A stretch of DNA of 64,000 bases from an uncultured Thiodictyon sp. (GCF_903946935.1 NZ_CAJAXH010000267.1:1-64000), one strand, 5' to 3'; counted from the first letter of the stretch, positions 14,982 through 24,960 are shown. Numbers and translations are program-made. Notes: generated from the sequence alone by a model not told the origin.

Positions 14982-15767
14982 ATGAACTTTAGATCTTCGA
15001 TCTCAAAAAACATCATGTCGGTGCGCGAGGCAATAAAAGACCTAAAGCATTCCAAATTTCTCGGGGGGCGACTGCTATACCGCTTCTTCAGACAATGCCG
15101 GATTGGCATCGACGTCCTCTCAAACCGTCGCTTCCGCGCCGAGACCTTGACCAGGCTGCGCTTTCGCAATCGTTCTCATCAGCGATCGACCTATACCTCC
15201 GCCAACCGTTACCCATTGGTCTTTAAGGCCTGCGCCGAGTATTTATCATCCATCGCGCCCCCCGCCCGGCTACTGTCTTTTGGCTGCTCGACAGGCGAGG
15301 AGGTCGCCACCCTGGGACATTACTTTCCCAACGCCGCGATCGTCGGTGTCGACATTAATGACTGGAGCCTAAGACAATGCCGAAAAAACTATAAGGAACA
15401 GCGCTTTTCTTTCCTGCAACGCCAATCGCAAGCCCTCGCGGCGGCCGAGAATTTCGATGCGATATTTAGTATGGCCGTTTTCCAAAGAACGGAAAACCGC
15501 ACCAACCCTGAAAACTCGACTGCTCAAGGATTCCTGTTTGAGCAGTTTGCAGCGGAAATCGCGATCCTGCATAAGAAGCTCAAACCGGGCGGATTATTTG
15601 TGATCGACCATGCCGATTTCAGCTTTATGGATACCGGCTGCGCCAAGCATTACACCCCGCTGCCCTTTATCAACAACCGACTGCGCCGTGAGCGGCCAGC
15701 ATTCGATCGCAATAACCTGAAGATAGCAGAGTCACAGTATTATTACCGGGTGTTCGTAAAATCCTGA
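14982..15767 (+). CDS. Class I SAM-dependent methyltransferase
   Basis: About 260 residues. RLLSFGCSTGEEVATLGHYF is motif I, the SAM-binding glycine loop in the variant form S-F-G-C-S-T-G-E-E. AAIVGVDINDWSL gives the acidic residue after strand 2. FDAIFSMAVFQRT is the strand 4 region, and LKPGGLFVIDHADFSF follows strand 5. The N-terminal 80 residues are basic and helical. The substrate is unknown. The start is uncertain: ATG 14982 (MNFRSSI) is chosen; ATGs at 14934 and 15015 are also in frame. Lower GC than its neighbours suggests transfer. It ends exactly where a decayed cytochrome gene begins. Confidence 0.75.
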   Translation: MNFRSSISKNIMSVREAIKDLKHSKFLGGRLLYRFFRQCRIGIDVLSNRRFRAETLTRLRFRNRSHQRSTYTSANRYPLVFKACAEYLSSIAPPARLLSFGCSTGEEVATLGHYFPNAAIVGVDINDWSLRQCRKNYKEQRFSFLQRQSQALAAAENFDAIFSMAVFQRTENRTNPENSTAQGFLFEQFAAEIAILHKKLKPGGLFVIDHADFSFMDTGCAKHYTPLPFINNRLRRERPAFDRNNLKIAESQYYYRVFVKS

Positions 15768-16208
15768 TGCGCTTGCGATCCTCGCCCAGGTCCTGCCGTT
15801 CCTCGCCCGTTTCGGGGCCTTGGTGCTGGCGACCCTGATCGTCGACGCCTTACTGCACCTGTTGGGGTTGGCCTGGATCGGACGGTATCTGGGCATCCCC
15901 GGCACCCTGCTGATCCTGCTCTCGTTGTGGTCGCCGCCAATCTGCTGGTCCTGCTGGCCGTCGCGGTGCTCTATCCGCACCTGACGATCGCCCCCGGCCA
16001 CCCGATCGAGGCCCACGCTGCGCTCGCGACCGACTGCGTCGCCTGCCACACCCCGTTGCTCGGCAGCCGCCCGGCGCTGTGTCAGCGCTGCCACCGGCCG
16101 CACGAGATCGGCCTGGTGACGACCAAGGGCCTGCGGATCCTCGATACGGCCAGGCTCACGCCCTTTCACCAGAGCCCGGACGAGAAAGGAGACAAGGACG
16201 ACGACTGA
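15766..16208 (+). pseudogene. Decayed membrane-anchored c-type cytochrome
   Basis: The 5' part (15766 to about 15920) encodes hydrophobic segments such as FGALVLATLIVDALLHLL with no start codon. Near 15925 the reading shifts by one frame into NLLVLLAVAVLYPHLTIAPG, then ALATDCVACHTPLLGS and ALCQRCHRPHEIG, two CxxCH haem-attachment sites. The C-terminal frame alone (15927-16208) could start at GTG 15927 and make a 93-residue single-span dihaem protein. A 5' truncation by the adjacent methyltransferase segment plus a frameshift and probable deletion is the simplest reading. Confidence 0.6.
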
Positions 16209-16334
16209 CGGGACCGGGCAACGCGCAGGAGCGCCAACCACCGATAAACTGCTATGATTCGGCGCCAGACTCCGCGAGGTGCGGGTCGCTTGCGGGCAAC
16301 CCTGCGCGCCTCCATTGCAGACTCGGACAGGACC

Positions 16335-17609
16335 ATGACCCAGACCCCGATCACCGATGTCGCCGCCTACCTTGACGACCTCGGGCAGCGCGCGCGCACC
16401 GCCTCGCGCGCCCTGGCCCGCGCTCCCACCCGTGACAAGGACGCGGCCTTGCTTGCCATCGCGCAGCGCATCGACGCGGATCGCGCGGCCATCCAGGAGG
16501 CCAACCGCGCCGACCTCCAGGCCGGGGCCGCCCAGGGCCTGGATGCGGCCATGCTGGACCGATTGGAACTCACGCCCGGGCGCGTCGACTCAATGGTCGC
16601 AGGACTGCGCCAGATCGCCGCCCTGCCGGACCCCATCGGCGCCATCACCGACCTCAACTACCGGCCCTCCGGCATCCAGGTCGGACGGATGCGCGTACCG
16701 CTGGGGGTCGTCGGCATCATCTACGAGTCGCGCCCCAACGTCACCGCGGACGCCGCCGGGCTCTGTCTGAAGTCAGGCAATGCCGCCGTGCTGCGCGGCG
16801 GCTCCGAGTCCCTGGCCTCCAACCAGGCAATCGCCGCCTGTATCCAGGCCGGCCTCACACAGGCCGGCCTGCCGGCGGATGGGGTGCAAGTGGTCGCCAC
16901 CGCCGACCGCGCCGCGGTGGGGGCCATGATCGCCATGCCGCAATTTATCGATGTCATCATCCCGCGCGGCGGCAAGGGGTTGATTGAGCGGATCAGCCGG
17001 GAGGCGCGGGTGCCGGTGATCAAGCACCTGGACGGCATCTGTCATGTCTATATCGATGCCGCCGCGGACCCGGAGATGGCCCTGTGCATCGTTGTGAACG
17101 CCAAGACCCAGCGCTACGGCACCTGCAACACCCTGGAAACCCTACTGGTGGACGCCCCGGTGGCCGCGACCATCCTGCCGCCGATCGCCGCCGCCCTGGT
17201 CGCTGCGGGGGTGGAACTGCGCGGATGCCCCCGCACGCTCGAATCGGTTCCTTATGCGCAACCCGCGAGCGCGGAGGATTGGGACACCGAATATCTGGCC
17301 CCCATTCTGGCCATCCGCGTCGTGGACGGTCTCGACGCCGCGATGGACCACATCGCCCGCCACGGCTCCGCCCATACCGATGCCATCGTCACCCAAGACT
17401 ATGGCCGGGCCCGCCGCTTCCTGCGCGAGGTCGACTCCAGTTCAGTCATGGTCAACGCCAGCACCCGCTTCGCCGATGGTTTCGAGTACGGCCTGGGCGC
17501 CGAGATCGGCATCAGCACGGACAAGTTCCACGCCCGCGGCCCGGTGGGGCTGGAAGGGCTGACTTCGCTTAAATTCGTGGTATTAGGAAACGGGGAGGTC
17601 CGCGGTTGA
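16335..17609 (+). CDS. proA: Glutamate-5-semialdehyde dehydrogenase (gamma-glutamyl phosphate reductase)
   Basis: 424 residues, full length for ProA, which reduces gamma-glutamyl phosphate with NADPH in proline synthesis. Motifs: [43 protein letters not shown], and the catalytic cysteine in [16 protein letters not shown]; near the end [22 protein letters not shown] 16335 is chosen over an upstream frame extension of 27 residues. Its TGA overlaps the ATG of the following response-regulator gene, so the two are probably one transcript. Confidence 0.95.
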   Translation: MTQTPITDVAAYLDDLGQRARTASRALARAPTRDKDAALLAIAQRIDADRAAIQEANRADLQAGAAQGLDAAMLDRLELTPGRVDSMVAGLRQIAALPDPIGAITDLNYRPSGIQVGRMRVPLGVVGIIYESRPNVTADAAGLCLKSGNAAVLRGGSESLASNQAIAACIQAGLTQAGLPADGVQVVATADRAAVGAMIAMPQFIDVIIPRGGKGLIERISREARVPVIKHLDGICHVYIDAAADPEMALCIVVNAKTQRYGTCNTLETLLVDAPVAATILPPIAAALVAAGVELRGCPRTLESVPYAQPASAEDWDTEYLAPILAIRVVDGLDAAMDHIARHGSAHTDAIVTQDYGRARRFLREVDSSSVMVNASTRFADGFEYGLGAEIGISTDKFHARGPVGLEGLTSLKFVVLGNGEVRG

Positions 17610-18682
17610 TGAAGATCCTATTGGTCGACGATTCAAAGTCCGCTCGCTATGCCTTGCGGCTTGCGCTGCAGCGCCTGGGCGCTGAGGTCGAGATCGCGGA
17701 ATCCGCGGAGGCCGCCTTCCAGATACTCAAGGGCCAGCTACCGGACGCCATCCTGATGGATCACATGATGCCCGGGCTCAACGGCTTCGAGGCCCTCGAG
17801 GTCATCCGCACGGACCCCCGGACGGCGCCGATCCCGGTAGTGATGTGTACATCCCATGAGGACCCGGACTTTGTGGCTGACGCCCGCCGCCGCGGCGCGG
17901 CCAGCGTACTGCCCAAGTCGATGGCGGCAGAGCGACTCCCCGACCTCCTGAGTAGCCTGCAAAGCCGTCTGGATCAAGCCGCCGCAACCATACCAACCGC
18001 CCTGCCAGCCGCCCCCAAGAGCGTGCCGCAGCGGCCCCTGTCCCTGGATCCGGAACTGGTCCAACTGATCGAGAAGCGCATCGATGCCTGTATGACCGGC
18101 ATGATCGAGCCGCTGATGCAGGAGCTGGAGCGCAACCTCAGCGAGCGCCTGCTGGCGACCACCCGCAAACTCATCCAGTCGCAAACCGAGTTGCAAGCGG
18201 CGGAGACCCGGGAGCTGATCGAGTCACGCCTGGCCGCGGAGCGCCCGGCGGCGAAGCGGGCATACACCGAGGCCATCGCCACGCAGTGCCAGGCGTCCAT
18301 CGGTCAACTGATCGGGGAGACCGTGTCTGAAAAGGTGCGGATCGGGCTTGAGACTGAGCGCGACCAGATCATGGCCCTGGTCAATCAATGCCTGCGTGAC
18401 TTCTCCGCCGAGGGAACGACTGCGGCACAACGCGACGAGGAGCGGCTGACGGCACTCGACAGCCTCATGTCGACCAAGACCCGCGAATTCGCCGAGGTCG
18501 CCGAGGTCGCCAAGCGTGAGACGAGCGCGGCCGCCGCGGGGGCACTCACACGCGCCCAAGAGATTGCTGACCAGATGATGAAGGAGCTCCGCGGCCGCCT
18601 GACGGGGATCTACGTCGCCATCGCGGGGACCGTACTGATCGGTGGACTGATCGTGGCCGTGGTCTTTTATCTGCCCCGCTGA
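17609..18682 (+). CDS. Response-regulator receiver protein with coiled coil and C-terminal membrane anchor
   Basis: 357 residues. Residues 1-120 form a CheY-like receiver: ILLVDDSKSARYAL supplies the acidic pocket, AILMDHMMPGLNG holds the phospho-acceptor aspartate, VVMCTSHED the switch threonine or serine, and SVLPKSM the lysine. From about 140 to 330 the chain is long, charged and alpha-helical without a known output domain. The last 25 residues (IYVAIAGTVLIGGLIVAVVFYL) are one membrane span with almost nothing after it, a tail anchor. ATG 17609 overlaps the proA stop; a TTG one codon earlier is the alternative. No histidine kinase is adjacent. Confidence 0.85.
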   Translation: MKILLVDDSKSARYALRLALQRLGAEVEIAESAEAAFQILKGQLPDAILMDHMMPGLNGFEALEVIRTDPRTAPIPVVMCTSHEDPDFVADARRRGAASVLPKSMAAERLPDLLSSLQSRLDQAAATIPTALPAAPKSVPQRPLSLDPELVQLIEKRIDACMTGMIEPLMQELERNLSERLLATTRKLIQSQTELQAAETRELIESRLAAERPAAKRAYTEAIATQCQASIGQLIGETVSEKVRIGLETERDQIMALVNQCLRDFSAEGTTAAQRDEERLTALDSLMSTKTREFAEVAEVAKRETSAAAAGALTRAQEIADQMMKELRGRLTGIYVAIAGTVLIGGLIVAVVFYLPR

Positions 18683-18952
18683 ACACCCGCGACGGTCACG
18701 CCGCCGGCTGCGGCGTGACTTCAGATAGACGCCGGATCCCGCTGACTTAGTGGGATGTTTGACCTGCCGCGCCCCTTGCCATCCGCGGCACGGGCGCCTA
18801 TTCTTTTCACCGATTGCCGCCGTCGAGCGCGTTGACCGTCGCAGACCCCACAGGTACTTCCCGCTCAGACCGCCGAACCGCTGCCGCGGACACCGCTACC
18901 GGCGGGCGCCCGCGGCGGCACCATTATCCATTTCGGAGAGGGGGAATCGAGG

Positions 18953-19909
18953 ATGTACGAACCAACGCACGATAGCGACCAGCCGGACTTGTTCAACCAT
19001 CAGGTCTTCCTCACGCGACGGCGGTTCCTTGAGGCACTCGCCGCCACCTCCGCCGGTCTGCTCTGCGGGGCGCCGAGCTTCGCCCGCGCCGACTACGTCG
19101 CCAGTTCCGGGCTGCAGCGTCAGGTTCTTGAACTGTTGCGGCTCATGCAGGCCGAGGACCTGCTCGCGCCGGGCGAGCGCACGGCCTGGTCGGTCTACGA
19201 CTTCAACGCGGGCAAGCAACTGGTGTCGATCAACGCGGACGCCCCGCGCCAGGCGGCGAGCATGATCAAACCCTTCGTCGCCCAGGCCTATTTCTTTGAA
19301 GTCAAGAGCTCGCGCGGGCGGGTCCGCTACACGGAGGACGTACGCGAGACCATGGAGCGCTCGATCCAACACAGCAATAACCTGGCCACCAACAAACTCA
19401 TGGACCTGGTGAGCCTCCACCAGTCCGGGCGCGGGCCCCGCGACGTGGAGACCGTGCTGAGGAGCAATGCCCCGGCGGTCTTTCAACAAACGCGCGTGGT
19501 CGAGCGGATCCCCGCCAACGGCCGGACCTTTAACAACCTCGCCTCGGCCAGCGACTACACCCGCTTCCTCATCTCGCTCTGGCAGGACCGCCTGCCCTAC
19601 AGCAGCGAACTGAAGGCGCTCATGTCCCTGCCTAATCGCGACCGTATCTGCCAGGGGGTGGATGCCATGCCGCCCGGGGTACGGGTCTATGACAAGACCG
19701 GCTCGACCTCCCAGCTGTGCGGCGACATGGGCATTATCGATGCACCGAGCTACTACGGCCGGCGCGCACCCTATATCTTCGTCGGCATCATCGAGCGGCC
19801 CACCAGCGCCAGCAACTACCGCACCTGGATCACCCGGCGCAGCAACGCCATCCGCGCCGTGTCCAACCTCGTGTATCTGGATATGAAGAGTCGCTATCGG
19901 TTGGCGTGA
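18953..19909 (+). CDS. Exported class A beta-lactamase-like serine hydrolase
   Basis: 318 residues. The N-terminus has a twin-arginine-type signal (TRRRFLEALAATSAGLL, then a site near SFARA), so export is probably by Tat to the periplasm. Active-site motifs of the penicillin-binding/class A beta-lactamase fold follow in order: QAASMIKP (S-x-x-K), IQHSNNLATNKL (S-x-N), and YDKTGSTS (K-T-G). It could be a peptidoglycan-acting peptidase or hydrolase rather than a resistance enzyme; an E166 omega loop is not obvious. ATG 18953 follows GGAGAGGGGG-like purines. The stop codon lies inside the first unit of a 15-bp tandem repeat. Confidence 0.82.
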   Translation: MYEPTHDSDQPDLFNHQVFLTRRRFLEALAATSAGLLCGAPSFARADYVASSGLQRQVLELLRLMQAEDLLAPGERTAWSVYDFNAGKQLVSINADAPRQAASMIKPFVAQAYFFEVKSSRGRVRYTEDVRETMERSIQHSNNLATNKLMDLVSLHQSGRGPRDVETVLRSNAPAVFQQTRVVERIPANGRTFNNLASASDYTRFLISLWQDRLPYSSELKALMSLPNRDRICQGVDAMPPGVRVYDKTGSTSQLCGDMGIIDAPSYYGRRAPYIFVGIIERPTSASNYRTWITRRSNAIRAVSNLVYLDMKSRYRLA

Positions 19910-19972
19910 CGGCGGTTGGCGTGACGGCGGTTGGCGTGACGGCGGTTGGCGTGACGGCGGTTGGCGTGACGG
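19898..19972. repeat. Tandem repeat, five exact 15-bp units
   Basis: CGGTTGGCGTGACGG repeated five times without mismatch. The first unit encodes the final residues and stop of the hydrolase gene (RLA then TGA); the other four lie downstream. A CGCCAAGGCGCCAAGG cluster follows at about 20030-20057. The array probably grew by slippage from the gene's 3' end. Confidence 0.9.
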
Positions 19973-20204
19973 CGGCCGCCCCGGCGGCGACGCTGCGGTC
20001 AACCTGAAGCCGGAATGGGCTCACGCCAAGACGCCAAGGCGCCAAGGCGCCAAGGAAGATTTATACGCGCGTGACACCGCTCCAGCAGATTGTGAAGGTA
20101 CTCGAAACGTGCCCGGCGTAGCCCGGATGGAGCGCTAGCGGAATCCGGGTGCGGCCTCGCGGGCAACCGGTCGCAGGAGCGCCCCCCAGGCCGCGATGCC
20201 CCAC

Positions 20205-20861
20205 TCACCCCCGCAAAGACAGGATCGGCCAGCCGCGGGCCAGCGCCGCCGCACGCAACTGGGGGTCCGGGTCCACGGCCACCGGGCGGTCCACGCGGCC
20301 GAGCAAGGGCAGGTCGTTATGTGAATCGCTGTAGAAGGTGCTGCCGGCCAGGGTCTCGCCGTGGGCCTCGATCCAGTCCTCCAGACGCCGCACCTTACCC
20401 TCGCGGAAGGCCGGGATACCCGCAACCGCGCCGGTGTAGCGGCCGTCCACCTGCTCCGGCACGGTGGCGATCAGGTGGGCGATGCCGAAGCGCTCGGCAA
20501 TCGGTGTACCGACGAAGGTGTTGGTGGCGGTGACGATCAGCAGGGTATCCCCGGTGGCGCGGTGCGTGGCGATCAGGTCGCGGGCGGCGGGCAGCATCAG
20601 CGGCGCAATGACCTCGTCGACAAAGCGCTCGCGCAGGGCCTCGAGCAGGTCGCGCGGGTGCTCCCGCAACGGACTCAGGGCAAAGCGCAGGAAGGCGTCG
20701 ATATCCAGGGTACCGTCGCGGTAGTCCTGATAAAAGCGATCGTTGGCGCGGGCGTATACCGCCCCATCCACCAGTCCTTGGGCGACCAAAAAGGCCCCCC
20801 AGAGGTGATCTGAATCCCCTGCGATCAGGGTGTTGTCGAGGTCAAAAATCGCTAAGGCCAT
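20205..20861 (-). CDS. HAD superfamily IB phosphatase (SerB-like)
   Basis: 218 residues. [18 protein letters not shown] is the nucleophile motif (D-x-D-x-T), [11 protein letters not shown] the second motif, and [12 protein letters not shown] the metal-binding D-x-x-N-D loop preceded by lysine-containing REGKVRRL. This matches the HAD-IB family related to phosphoserine phosphatase and common beside rppH-ptsP in gammaproteobacteria. The start is ATG 20859-20861 (MALAIFDLD), with a GGAGG-like purine stretch upstream; the longer frame to 20924 is proline-rich and rejected. It is divergent from rppH. Substrate not known. Confidence 0.87.
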   Translation of the reverse strand: MALAIFDLDNTLIAGDSDHLWGAFLVAQGLVDGAVYARANDRFYQDYRDGTLDIDAFLRFALSPLREHPRDLLEALRERFVDEVIAPLMLPAARDLIATHRATGDTLLIVTATNTFVGTPIAERFGIAHLIATVPEQVDGRYTGAVAGIPAFREGKVRRLEDWIEAHGETLAGSTFYSDSHNDLPLLGRVDRPVAVDPDPQLRAAALARGWPILSLRG

Positions 20862-21106
20862 GGTCTGATTCCTCCTTTCGCCGTCGCGCCCGGGCGGGGA
20901 CGGGGTTGCCGGGGTCGGGTGCATTGTGCCTCAGATCGGGGCAGCCGCGCGCGGGCCGCGGCTCGCGATGCCGCTCATCCCGCGCAAGGTCCCGGGAGCC
21001 ATCAGGAAAGCCGTTCAACGGCAATTGCTTATGCAATCCTTTCCTTGCCGGTTGCAAGCCGCTTGTGGAAGAATGGGGGCATGTAGACGCGCCCGAGTGT
21101 GGTGCC

Positions 21107-21646
21107 TTGATCGACCACGATGGTTTCCGCCCCAATGTGGGCATCATTCTGAGCAACGAGGAGCGCCGCCTGTTCTGGGGCAGACGCATCGGTCAGAATG
21201 CCTGGCAGTTTCCGCAAGGGGGCATCAACCATGATGAGACCCCGGCGCAGGCTATGTACCGTGAACTGGAGGAGGAGGTCGGACTGCAACCTCACCACGT
21301 GACCATCCTGGGCTCGACCCAGGGCTGGCTGCGCTACCACCTGCCCAGACGCTTCATCCGCCGCCACTGCGGTCCCACCTGCATCGGCCAGAAGCAGGTG
21401 TGGTTCCTGCTGCGGGTCGACTGCACCGAGGACGCCTTTTGTCTCGACAAGACCGAAAAACCCGAGTTCGATGCCTGGCGTTGGGTGCGTTACTGGCAGC
21501 CCCTGCACGAGGTGGTCTACTTCAAGCGCCGCGTCTATGAGCTGGCGCTGGAGGAACTCGCACCCCTGCTGTACCCGGAAGGAACCCCGGAGCGTAGCGA
21601 GGCCCTGGCCCGCGCCGCCGGTTTCCTGCGCCAGCGGCGCCGCTGA
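21107..21646 (+). CDS. rppH: RNA pyrophosphohydrolase
   Basis: 179 residues from a TTG start, close to E. coli RppH (176). The sequence (M)[16 protein letters not shown] is the canonical RppH N-terminus. The Nudix box spans [23 protein letters not shown] (positions about 37-59; the R-E-x-x-E-E-x-G core is intact). [13 protein letters not shown] and [10 protein letters not shown] follow. RppH removes pyrophosphate from 5'-triphosphorylated mRNA and starts its decay. No ATG or GTG lies near the conserved start, so TTG 21107 is inferred from homology; no strong ribosome site is visible. ptsP follows, as in many gammaproteobacteria. Confidence 0.9.
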   Translation: MIDHDGFRPNVGIILSNEERRLFWGRRIGQNAWQFPQGGINHDETPAQAMYRELEEEVGLQPHHVTILGSTQGWLRYHLPRRFIRRHCGPTCIGQKQVWFLLRVDCTEDAFCLDKTEKPEFDAWRWVRYWQPLHEVVYFKRRVYELALEELAPLLYPEGTPERSEALARAAGFLRQRRR

Positions 21647-21727
21647 TGCCGTGGGTCAACACCGCCCCCACACCTAAGCCCCGCCGATCCCCGTCCCCAG
21701 TCACCCGCTGCAAAGGTCCCATCGCCC

Positions 21728-23998
21728 ATGCCCGGCATGCTTGAATCACTGCGTCGCATCGTCCAAGAGGTCGACAACGCCCCCGACCTGGAACAGGCCC
21801 TGGCGATCATCGTGCGGCGGGTGAAGGAGGTAGTGAAGGCAGACGTCTGCTCGGTCTATCTCAACGACTATGACAACCGCCGCCATGTCCTCCAGGCCAC
21901 CGACGGCCTGAGCCAGGCGGCGGTGGGGCGGGTACGCATCGAGCTGGGGCGCGGCCTGGCGGGGCTGGTGAGCGAGCGGGCCGAGCCCATCAATCTGGAC
22001 GATGCCTGTGCCCACCCGCGCTATCTGCGGATCACCGACAGCGGCGAGGACTGCTACCACGGTTTCCTCGGGGTGCCCATCATCCAGAACCGCAAGGTGC
22101 TCGGGGTGCTGGTGCTGCGCCAACTGGAACAGCGGCAATATCAGGAGGACGAGGTCACCTTTGTCGCGACACTGGCCTCGCAACTCGCCGGCGCCATCAC
22201 CTATGCACGCACCAACGGCGAACTGGCGCGGCTCCAGGACGAGGGCATCCCCCAGCGCTTCCTGCCCGGGCTGGCCGCCTCCCCCGGGATCGGGATCGGC
22301 ACCGCGGTGGTGGTCTATCCGCCGGCGGACCTGGACGCCATCCCCGACCGGCGCGTCGACAACCCGCAGGCGGAAGAGGACGCCTTTCGCGGCGCACTGC
22401 GCGATGTGGCCGCCGACCTGGACCGCCTGGCCGCACGCACCCAGACCAATCTGAACGCCGAGGATATGGCGATCTTCGACGCCTGGCGCCTGATGCTGGA
22501 GAGCGACACCCTGGTCGACGGCACGCTCGGGCACATCCGCGCCGGCAACTGGGCGCCGGGGGCACTGCGCACGACCATCGCCGATCATGCCCGGGTCTTC
22601 GACGAGATGGAGGACGCCTATCTGCGCGAGCGCGCCTCCGACGTGCGCGATCTGGGACGCTGCATCCTGGTCCACCTGCAAAACCTCGCCGACGCGCCCA
22701 TCGCGTATCCGCCGAAGACCATCCTGGTGGGGACGGAGATCTCGGCCATGCAGATCGCCGAGGTCCCGCGGGAGCGGCTGGCCGGGGTGGTCTCCACCGG
22801 CGGCTCCGGGTCCTCTCACGTCGCCATCCTGGCGCGCGGCATGGGGGTGCCGGCGGCCATGGGGGTCGCCGACCTGCCGGTCGGACGGGCCGAGGGCCGT
22901 GACATGGTGGTGGACGGCTACCGCGGTCGGGTCTATGTCTCCCCGGCCCCGGCGGTGCGGATGGAATACCAGCGCATGGCCGAACACGACCGGGCCATGA
23001 GCAATGAACTCAAGGCCCTGCGCCACTTGCCGGCGGAGACCACCGACGGCTTTGAGGTGCCGCTCTTCCTCAACACCGGCCTGGTCTCGGAGAACCGGCC
23101 CTTGGGACTGGATGAGTGCGCCGGGGTGGGGCTCTACCGCACCGAACTGCCCTTCATGGTGCGCGACAGCTTCCCCGGGGAGGTGGCGCAGATGGCCAAT
23201 TACCGCAAGGTGCTGGAGATGTTCGCACCGCGCCCGGTCACCATCCGTACGCTCGACATCGGCGGCGACAAACCACTGCCCTATTTCCCGATGCATGAGG
23301 CCAACCCCTTCCTCGGTTGGCGCGGCATCCGCATCACGCTCGACCATCCGGAGATCTTCCTGACTCAGGTGCGCGCCATCCTGCGGGCCTCGGTCGGGCT
23401 CGACAATCTCAAGATCCTGTTCCCCATGGTCAGTACAGTGACCGAGCTGGACGAGGCCTTGATCCTGTTGCGACGCGCCCACGATGAACTGCTGGAGGAT
23501 GGCTACCAGGTGCGGATGCCGCCCACCGGGGTCATGATCGAGGTGCCGGCGGCGGTCTATCAGGCCGAGGCCCTGGCGCGCCGGGTCGACTTCATGTCCA
23601 TCGGCACCAACGACCTCACCCAGTACCTGCTGGCGGTCGACCGCAACAATTCACACGTGGCCAAGCTCTATGACGAACTGCACCCGGCGGTGCTGCGCGC
23701 CTTGAGCCAGACCCTGGTGGGGGCGCGGGTGCATGGCCGGGAGGTCACCGTGTGCGGCGAGATGGCCGGCGACCCGCTGGCCGCGATCCTGCTGGTGGGC
23801 ATGGGTGTGCATAGCCTGAGCATGGGTGCGCACAGCCTGCCGCGGGTCAAGCGGGTCATCCGCAGCATCAGCCGGGCGCGCGCCCGCGAGGTCCTCAAGG
23901 CCGCCCTGCAATGCGAAGACGCCGCTGCCGTGCGCCGACTGCTGGTCGACACCCTGGAGGCGCTGGGCCTGAAGGGACTGGTGCGGCCGGAGCCCTAG
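21728..23998 (+). CDS. ptsP: PTS(Ntr) enzyme I, phosphoenolpyruvate-protein phosphotransferase
   Basis: 756 residues. Residues 1-160 form a GAF domain (LEQALAIIVRRVKEVV, DVCSVYLND, FLGVPIIQNRKVLGVLVL). The rest is PTS enzyme I: GGSGSSHVAILARGMGVPA contains the phospho-accepting histidine, TIRTLDIGGDKPLPYF and FLGWRGIRITL bind PEP and magnesium, and VCGEMAGDP carries the catalytic cysteine motif. PtsP starts the nitrogen-related phosphorelay through NPr to PtsN. The NPr and PtsN genes are not here. It follows rppH by 81 bases and ends three bases before the next gene. Confidence 0.95.
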   Translation: MPGMLESLRRIVQEVDNAPDLEQALAIIVRRVKEVVKADVCSVYLNDYDNRRHVLQATDGLSQAAVGRVRIELGRGLAGLVSERAEPINLDDACAHPRYLRITDSGEDCYHGFLGVPIIQNRKVLGVLVLRQLEQRQYQEDEVTFVATLASQLAGAITYARTNGELARLQDEGIPQRFLPGLAASPGIGIGTAVVVYPPADLDAIPDRRVDNPQAEEDAFRGALRDVAADLDRLAARTQTNLNAEDMAIFDAWRLMLESDTLVDGTLGHIRAGNWAPGALRTTIADHARVFDEMEDAYLRERASDVRDLGRCILVHLQNLADAPIAYPPKTILVGTEISAMQIAEVPRERLAGVVSTGGSGSSHVAILARGMGVPAAMGVADLPVGRAEGRDMVVDGYRGRVYVSPAPAVRMEYQRMAEHDRAMSNELKALRHLPAETTDGFEVPLFLNTGLVSENRPLGLDECAGVGLYRTELPFMVRDSFPGEVAQMANYRKVLEMFAPRPVTIRTLDIGGDKPLPYFPMHEANPFLGWRGIRITLDHPEIFLTQVRAILRASVGLDNLKILFPMVSTVTELDEALILLRRAHDELLEDGYQVRMPPTGVMIEVPAAVYQAEALARRVDFMSIGTNDLTQYLLAVDRNNSHVAKLYDELHPAVLRALSQTLVGARVHGREVTVCGEMAGDPLAAILLVGMGVHSLSMGAHSLPRVKRVIRSISRARAREVLKAALQCEDAAAVRRLLVDTLEALGLKGLVRPEP

Positions 23999-24000
23999 CG

Positions 24001-24960
24001 ATGCTGGGGCTGTGGCTGGCCGATCGGGCACTCACCCTGAGGCGCGACCTCCCGGAGCCCGTCGCGGGTCCGGACGAGGCGCTGGTCCGACCCCTGTTGC
24101 GCGGCATTTGCAGCACCGATCACCAACTGGTCGACGGACTCTATCCATTCACCGGCGTACCCGGTCACGAGTTTGTCGCCGTGGTGGAGGCGGGACCGCC
24201 GGAGTTGCTCGGATGCACCGTCGTCGCCGAGATCAATATTCCCTGCGGGCACTGCGCGCTCTGTGGGCGGGGGCTGGCAAAGCATTGCACCCACCGTCAG
24301 GCCATCGGCATCCACGGCCGCCCCGGCGCCTTCGCCGAACGGTTGGCCGTCCCCGTCGCCAACCTACACCGGGTCCCGGCCGGCGTTGCCCTCGAACAGG
24401 CGGTCTTCACCGAACCACTGGCCGCCGCACTGGAGATCCAGGAGCAGATTGACTTTGGCCCCGAGGACTTAGTGCTCGTGGTGGGCGACGGCAAGCTCGG
24501 CCAACTGATCGCCCAATCCCTGGTGCCGACCGGCTGCCGGTTGAGCGTCCTGGGCCGCCACCCAGCCAAGCTCGCGCCCCTGGCGCGGCTCGGCCTCACC
24601 ACCCTCACCGCACCCCCGGGCGCCCCGGCCGGCTTCGACGTGGTCATCGAATGCACCGGCTCCGGTGCCGGCTTCGCGCTCGCCCGCCGGGCGGTCCGCC
24701 CGCGCGGGACCATCGTACTCAAGAGCACCTATCGCGGGACCCTGGCAGTCGATGTGAGCGCGCTCGTGGTGGACGAGGTGCGGCTCCTGGGCTCGCGCTG
24801 CGGGCCATTCGAGCAGGCATTGCGCCTGCTGGCCGGCGGGACATTCGACTTGGGTTACTTGATCGACGCCATCTACCCGCTCGCCGACGGGCTCGCCGCC
24901 TTTCGCCGCAGCCGGGAGCGGGGCGTCCTGAAGGTGTTAATGAGCTCGCCGCCACGCTGA
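24001..24960 (+). CDS. Zinc-type MDR alcohol dehydrogenase-like protein
   Basis: 319 residues. RGICSTDHQLVDGLYPFTG and PGHEFVAVV carry catalytic zinc ligands (Cys, His-Glu). Structural-zinc cysteines appear as IPCGHCALCGRGLAKHC. The Rossmann region LVLVVGDGKLGQLIAQ is a variant of the usual G-x-G-x-x-G. This subgroup includes sorbitol/threonine dehydrogenase-like enzymes that often act in polyol or sugar metabolism. Start ATG 24001 comes two bases after the ptsP stop, so it is probably in the rppH-ptsP transcript. Substrate is unknown. Confidence 0.87.
   Translation: MLGLWLADRALTLRRDLPEPVAGPDEALVRPLLRGICSTDHQLVDGLYPFTGVPGHEFVAVVEAGPPELLGCTVVAEINIPCGHCALCGRGLAKHCTHRQAIGIHGRPGAFAERLAVPVANLHRVPAGVALEQAVFTEPLAAALEIQEQIDFGPEDLVLVVGDGKLGQLIAQSLVPTGCRLSVLGRHPAKLAPLARLGLTTLTAPPGAPAGFDVVIECTGSGAGFALARRAVRPRGTIVLKSTYRGTLAVDVSALVVDEVRLLGSRCGPFEQALRLLAGGTFDLGYLIDAIYPLADGLAAFRRSRERGVLKVLMSSPPR

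Noticed and set aside
19717-20007. Frame encoding VGVTA pentapeptide repeats
   Set aside because: It comes from the 15-bp tandem repeat and the hydrolase gene read in another frame; no ribosome site.
21746-23482. Minus-strand open frame of 578 codons
   Set aside because: Antisense to ptsP, rich in D, H, Q and G as expected for a shadow of a high-GC gene.
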